Below are positions 61,258-64,000 of a DNA stretch of 64,000 bases, one piece after another. The DNA comes from Sphingomonas sp. Leaf21. Its GTDB lineage: Bacteria > Pseudomonadota > Alphaproteobacteria > Sphingomonadales > Sphingomonadaceae. Below the pieces are notes generated by a model. The model was not told where the DNA came from. It did no database searches and saw only the letters and a list, made by a program, of their open reading frames with translations. The stretch is taken from positions 124,001-188,000 of the forward strand of contig NZ_CAKASM010000001.1 in assembly GCF_916858675.1 (NCBI RefSeq), read 5' to 3'. Within the stretch, counting starts at the first letter, position 1; the number at the start of each line of letters is the position of its first letter. The position numbers and the translations under genes are program-made.

Positions 61258-63081
61258 TCAGCCGCGCCGCTTTTCCGACGCGATCCAGTCGGCGATCTTC
61301 TTCTCGAGCACCGGCATGGGCAACGCGCCGGTATCGAGCACCTCGGCATGGAAACGGCGCGGGTCGAACCGGGCGCCAAGTTCCGCCTTGGCCTGCGCCT
61401 TCAACCGGCTGATCGTAAGCTGGCCGATCTTATAGGCGAGCGCCTGGCCCGGAATGGCGATGTAGCGCTCGACCTCGGCGGTCGCGTCGGTGCGCGCCAT
61501 CGGGGAATTGGCGAGCATGTAGTCGATCGCCTGATCGCGCGTCCAACCCTTGGCATGGATGCCGGTGTCGACGACCAGTCGCATCGCGCGCAGCATCTCG
61601 TCGTTCAGCCCGCCCATCCGCTGATAGGGGTCGGTTTCCATTCCGAGTTCGGGCCATAGGGTTTCGGCGTAGAGCGCCCAGCCCTCGGCATAGGCGGTGT
61701 TGCCGCCGAAGCGCATGAAGGCGGGGAGGGCGGCATTCTCCTGCGCCAGGCTGATCTGGAAATGATGCCCCGGCACCGCCTCATGCAGGTACAGCGTCTC
61801 CATCTCCCACATATAGCGCGAGGGGAGGTCATAGGTGTTGTAGTAGAACACCCCGGGCCGCGTGCCGTCAGGCGTGCCGCCCTGATAGGAGCCACCGGCG
61901 TCGGTCTTCTCCTTGAAGGCGGGCACCGGGCGGATTTCGAGCGGCGTCTTGGGGACGAGCGAGAATTGCTCGCGAATGCGGGCATCGATGCGCCGTCCGA
62001 TCGCCTCATAGCCTTCGCGAAGCTGCGCGGCCGATTTGGGATGGAAGCGGGGGTCGGTACGCAGGAAGGTGAAGAATTCGGGCAACGTGCCCTTGAACCC
62101 GACCGCCTGCTTCTGAACCTCCATCGCCTTCAGAATGCGGGTGACTTCCGACAGACCGAGCTGGTGCACGTCCTCCGCCTTGAGTGGCAAGGTCGTGTTC
62201 TGCTCGATCAGATACGAATAGAGTTTGTCGCCGCCCGGCATACCGACGAGCCCGACCGAGTCGCGCGCCGCCGGGAGGTAGGTGTCGGCGAGGAAGGCAC
62301 GCATCCGCCGCTCGGCGGGAACGATGACGTCGCGGATCTGCGTGGCGTAGGCCGCCGTCAGTCGCGCCTGTTCGGCCGCCGGTATCGTCGCGGGGAAACG
62401 CTTGACCGGGCCATAGAAGGTCGATTGCTCGACCGGACCGGCGAGAAGGTTGTCGAACTGCGCGATCATGTTGCGCACGACCAGCTTGGGCTGAACGACC
62501 CCGCTCGCCATGCCCTGGCGGAACCGCTCGATCGCCTCGTCCAGCAGATGCGCATATTCGACGTTGCGCTTCAGGTTGTTGTCGTAATCGGCGACCGTGT
62601 TGAACGGCGCTGCGCCCTGGCCGGACGCGAATTCGGGATAGAAGGTCTGGATCCCGAAGAAATGATCCATCGGCCGCACGATGGTCAGCGCAACGAGCGA
62701 GGGATCGAACCCCTTGAGCGTCGTCTCGGTCTGGGTGCGGAACACGTCATAGGCGACCTGGTCGGTCGGGGTCAGCTTGGCGCGGTCGATCTGCCGCAAT
62801 CGCTTCAGATCGTTCTCCGCCGCGCCACGCTCCGCCGCGATATACGCGTCGGAAAAGAAGTCTCCGATCTGGTCGGCGCGCCGCATGTCGCCCCGGAACA
62901 GCCCGTTGATCGGATTGCGCGCGAGGCTCGCTTCGTCGCTGTCGTGAAAGAGCCGCTTGAGCCGCGCATCCTCCTGGCCTTCACCGGGTTGCGCGGGGGA
63001 TGGCGGAATGGCTTGCGCGGCGAGCGGCGCGGCGGGGATGGCGAGCGAAACGAGCAGGGCAACGAGGGGGAGGTGGCGCAA
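61258..63081 (-). CDS. Exported DUF885 family (peptidase-like) protein
   Basis: A 607-residue DUF885 protein by the chosen start. It has a signal peptide (LRHLPLVALLVSLAIPAAPLAAQA), so it is periplasmic. The zinc motif HEAVPGHHFQ, with the downstream AEGWALYAE Glu, is the family's metallopeptidase-like signature. No substrate known. The frame opens at a TTG at 63183, but the TTG at 63081 with GGGAA about 7 bases upstream is preferred because the signal peptide starts there; both starts are non-ATG. Confidence 0.82.
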   Translation of the reverse strand: MRHLPLVALLVSLAIPAAPLAAQAIPPSPAQPGEGQEDARLKRLFHDSDEASLARNPINGLFRGDMRRADQIGDFFSDAYIAAERGAAENDLKRLRQIDRAKLTPTDQVAYDVFRTQTETTLKGFDPSLVALTIVRPMDHFFGIQTFYPEFASGQGAAPFNTVADYDNNLKRNVEYAHLLDEAIERFRQGMASGVVQPKLVVRNMIAQFDNLLAGPVEQSTFYGPVKRFPATIPAAEQARLTAAYATQIRDVIVPAERRMRAFLADTYLPAARDSVGLVGMPGGDKLYSYLIEQNTTLPLKAEDVHQLGLSEVTRILKAMEVQKQAVGFKGTLPEFFTFLRTDPRFHPKSAAQLREGYEAIGRRIDARIREQFSLVPKTPLEIRPVPAFKEKTDAGGSYQGGTPDGTRPGVFYYNTYDLPSRYMWEMETLYLHEAVPGHHFQISLAQENAALPAFMRFGGNTAYAEGWALYAETLWPELGMETDPYQRMGGLNDEMLRAMRLVVDTGIHAKGWTRDQAIDYMLANSPMARTDATAEVERYIAIPGQALAYKIGQLTISRLKAQAKAELGARFDPRRFHAEVLDTGALPMPVLEKKIADWIASEKRRG

Positions 63082-63170
63082 GCGAATTTCCCGTTCAAAG
63101 GCGGACAAGGTGTCTTGGTAGAAATTCCGCTTGTCGCCCGCAAGCCACTGTCGGACGCGGATAAAGGAAA

Positions 63171-63206
63171 GGGCGTTCGGCAAGCCTTTTGGCCTGCCGA
63201 ACGCCC
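63171..63206 (-). terminator. Terminator of the 63230-63673 gene
   Basis: GGGCGTTCGGCA (63171-63182) pairs perfectly with TGCCGAACGCCC (63195-63206), a 12-bp stem with an inner GCC/GGC pair. On the minus strand it is followed by TTTCCTTTAT, as expected for an intrinsic terminator, 24 bp after the stop at 63230. Confidence 0.75.
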
Positions 63207-63229
63207 GTGTCCGCTGAAGCTTTGACAGG

Positions 63230-63673
63230 TCAGTCGGTGGTCTTGTTCGTCGCCGCCTTCGCTGCCGCCGATCCGGCGGTGCTGGCCGCCTTCACGACAT
63301 CGTCGAGCAGCGTCTTGGCGCGATCCTTGGCCGCGTCCTTGGTCAGCCCGGCCTGCTCCAGCTCGCGCAGTCCGGTTTCCCGCGCGGCCTGCGTCGCCTG
63401 GCGGATTGCCTCTCCCAGCTTCTTGCCGAGCGGCGACAGCAGCTCCTTCTCACGGACGGAGCGGGGGATCAGCGCGCCAGCGATCGCGCCGACGGCAAGG
63501 CCACCGACCAGGATGCCAAGCGGATTGGCCTCCATGGTCCGCGCGGTCTTGTGCGCCAACTCGCCTGCCTTGTCCTTGGCATCGTGATAGGCCTGTGATG
63601 CGGTCTCGCGCCCTTGGTCGAGCTTGTCACGGAGACGGTCGGCCTGCTGTTCGGTCTGGGTTTCGGTGGTCAT
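63230..63673 (-). CDS. YqjD/ElaB-like membrane-associated protein (tentative)
   Basis: A 147-residue protein with an N-terminal charged amphipathic helix (QADRLRDKLDQGRETASQAY), a Gly-rich hydrophobic segment NPLGILVGGLAVGAIAGALIP, and a C-terminal helical, Ala/Lys-rich tail. The layout recalls YqjD/ElaB ribosome-anchoring proteins or DUF3618-like stress proteins. The ATG at 63673 has AGAAGG nine bases upstream; the ATG at 63682 is too close to it. Function unknown. Confidence 0.7.
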   Translation of the reverse strand: MTTETQTEQQADRLRDKLDQGRETASQAYHDAKDKAGELAHKTARTMEANPLGILVGGLAVGAIAGALIPRSVREKELLSPLGKKLGEAIRQATQAARETGLRELEQAGLTKDAAKDRAKTLLDDVVKAASTAGSAAAKAATNKTTD

Positions 63674-63726
63674 TGCGAACATCCTTCTGGACTAACCCGC
63701 CGACGATTCCGCGTCGGCGAGCCACA

Positions 63727-63978
63727 TCAGCGCTTGCGCTTGAACAGGCGGGCGATCCGCCGACGATTGAGTAACAGGCCAAGTACGGCAACACCGCCCG
63801 CGACCGTGGCCGGATTGCTTTTCGCGCAATCCAGGCTCGATTTTGCGGCCGAAAGGCTGGCCTCCTTCGCCTGAGCGGCCAGCGCGTGCGGTTCGAGCCG
63901 CGCCTGCAATTTCGAAGCGGTGTGGCTCATCCGCTCCCGTGCGGCCGCAGCCCGCACTTCGGCTTCGGTGACGCTCAT
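63727..63978 (-). CDS. Small membrane protein, DUF3618-like (tentative)
   Basis: An 83-residue protein: an N-terminal charged helix, a Ser/Ala-rich middle, then a single hydrophobic segment NPATVAGGVAVLGLLLNRRRI with a basic tail RLFKRKR. It resembles the neighbouring 147-residue protein in layout (helix, one membrane pass, charged tail) and may act with it. AGGA lies about seven bases before the ATG. The 22 bases to the window end hold only its ribosome site. Confidence 0.65.
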   Translation of the reverse strand: MSVTEAEVRAAAARERMSHTASKLQARLEPHALAAQAKEASLSAAKSSLDCAKSNPATVAGGVAVLGLLLNRRRIARLFKRKR

Positions 63979-64000
63979 GCTGTTCCTCCCGAGAGACGGG

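Overview
This is a gene-dense, GC-rich chromosomal window of an alphaproteobacterium, most likely Sphingomonadaceae (Sphingomonas or a close relative). The basis is the pgsA-moaD-moaE order, RegB/RegA-type redox regulators, a PstA with a long N-terminal extension, a DUF2794 gene after cysE, an HPr-rel-A/PqqD cassette, and many ATGA/GTGA stop-start overlaps. I saw no rRNA, tRNA, CRISPR array, insertion sequence or prophage. It reads as core chromosome with some lineage-specific modules.

Layout. 1-0.8 kb: end of pgsA, then moaD and moaE (molybdopterin synthase). 0.8-2.2 kb: two secreted fasciclin-domain proteins, one a lipoprotein. 2.2-4.5 kb: oxyR divergent from ahpC, then ahpD, a peroxide-defence module of the mycobacterial AhpC/AhpD type. 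4.5-7 kb: a TSUP permease, cysE, a DUF2794 gene and a repeat-containing secreted protein. 7-14.2 kb: a complete phosphate operon read right to left, phoR-pstS-pstC-pstA-pstB-phoU-phoB. 14.3-16.9 kb: a coupled four-gene cassette (Tat-like exported protein, PqqD-like protein, HPr-kinase-related protein, nucleotidyltransferase). 16.9-20.8 kb: gph, then glmU-glmS for UDP-GlcNAc. 20.9-29.3 kb: c-di-GMP signalling (REC-GGDEF-EAL protein, membrane histidine kinase, a 1012-residue propeller/GGDEF protein) with dinB between. 29.3-38.2 kb: a DUF808 membrane protein, a gamma-carbonic-anhydrase-like protein, an OmpR-type two-component pair, a tiny membrane ORF behind a structured leader, a large hybrid histidine kinase, a retropepsin-like protease and a 3-methyladenine DNA glycosylase. 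38.2-49.9 kb: alpha-glucan and trehalose metabolism (glgX-treZ-malQ-treY operon, an oxidoreductase, a GH15 hydrolase). 50-54.2 kb: a second hybrid kinase, small proteins and an MFS transporter. 54.4-61.2 kb: cytochrome bo3-type quinol oxidase cyoABCD, a SURF1 assembly factor and a RegB/RegA pair in one run of genes. 61.2-64 kb: a DUF885 peptidase-like protein and two small membrane-associated proteins.

How the genes work together. The phosphate operon holds both the transporter and its PhoR/PhoU/PhoB control arm. glgX debranches glycogen, malQ rearranges maltodextrins, and treY plus treZ turn the chain end into trehalose. The cyo run couples a terminal oxidase to a quinone/redox-sensing kinase, which suggests local feedback. 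The least understood part is the 14.3-16.9 kb cassette, a candidate peptide/protein modification system whose substrate may be the exported protein encoded first. Other points worth checking are a ribbon-helix-helix-like N-terminus on the hybrid kinase at 33401-36514, a structured leader before a 34-residue membrane ORF near 33.2 kb, and a perfect 8-3-8 dyad ahead of cyoA.
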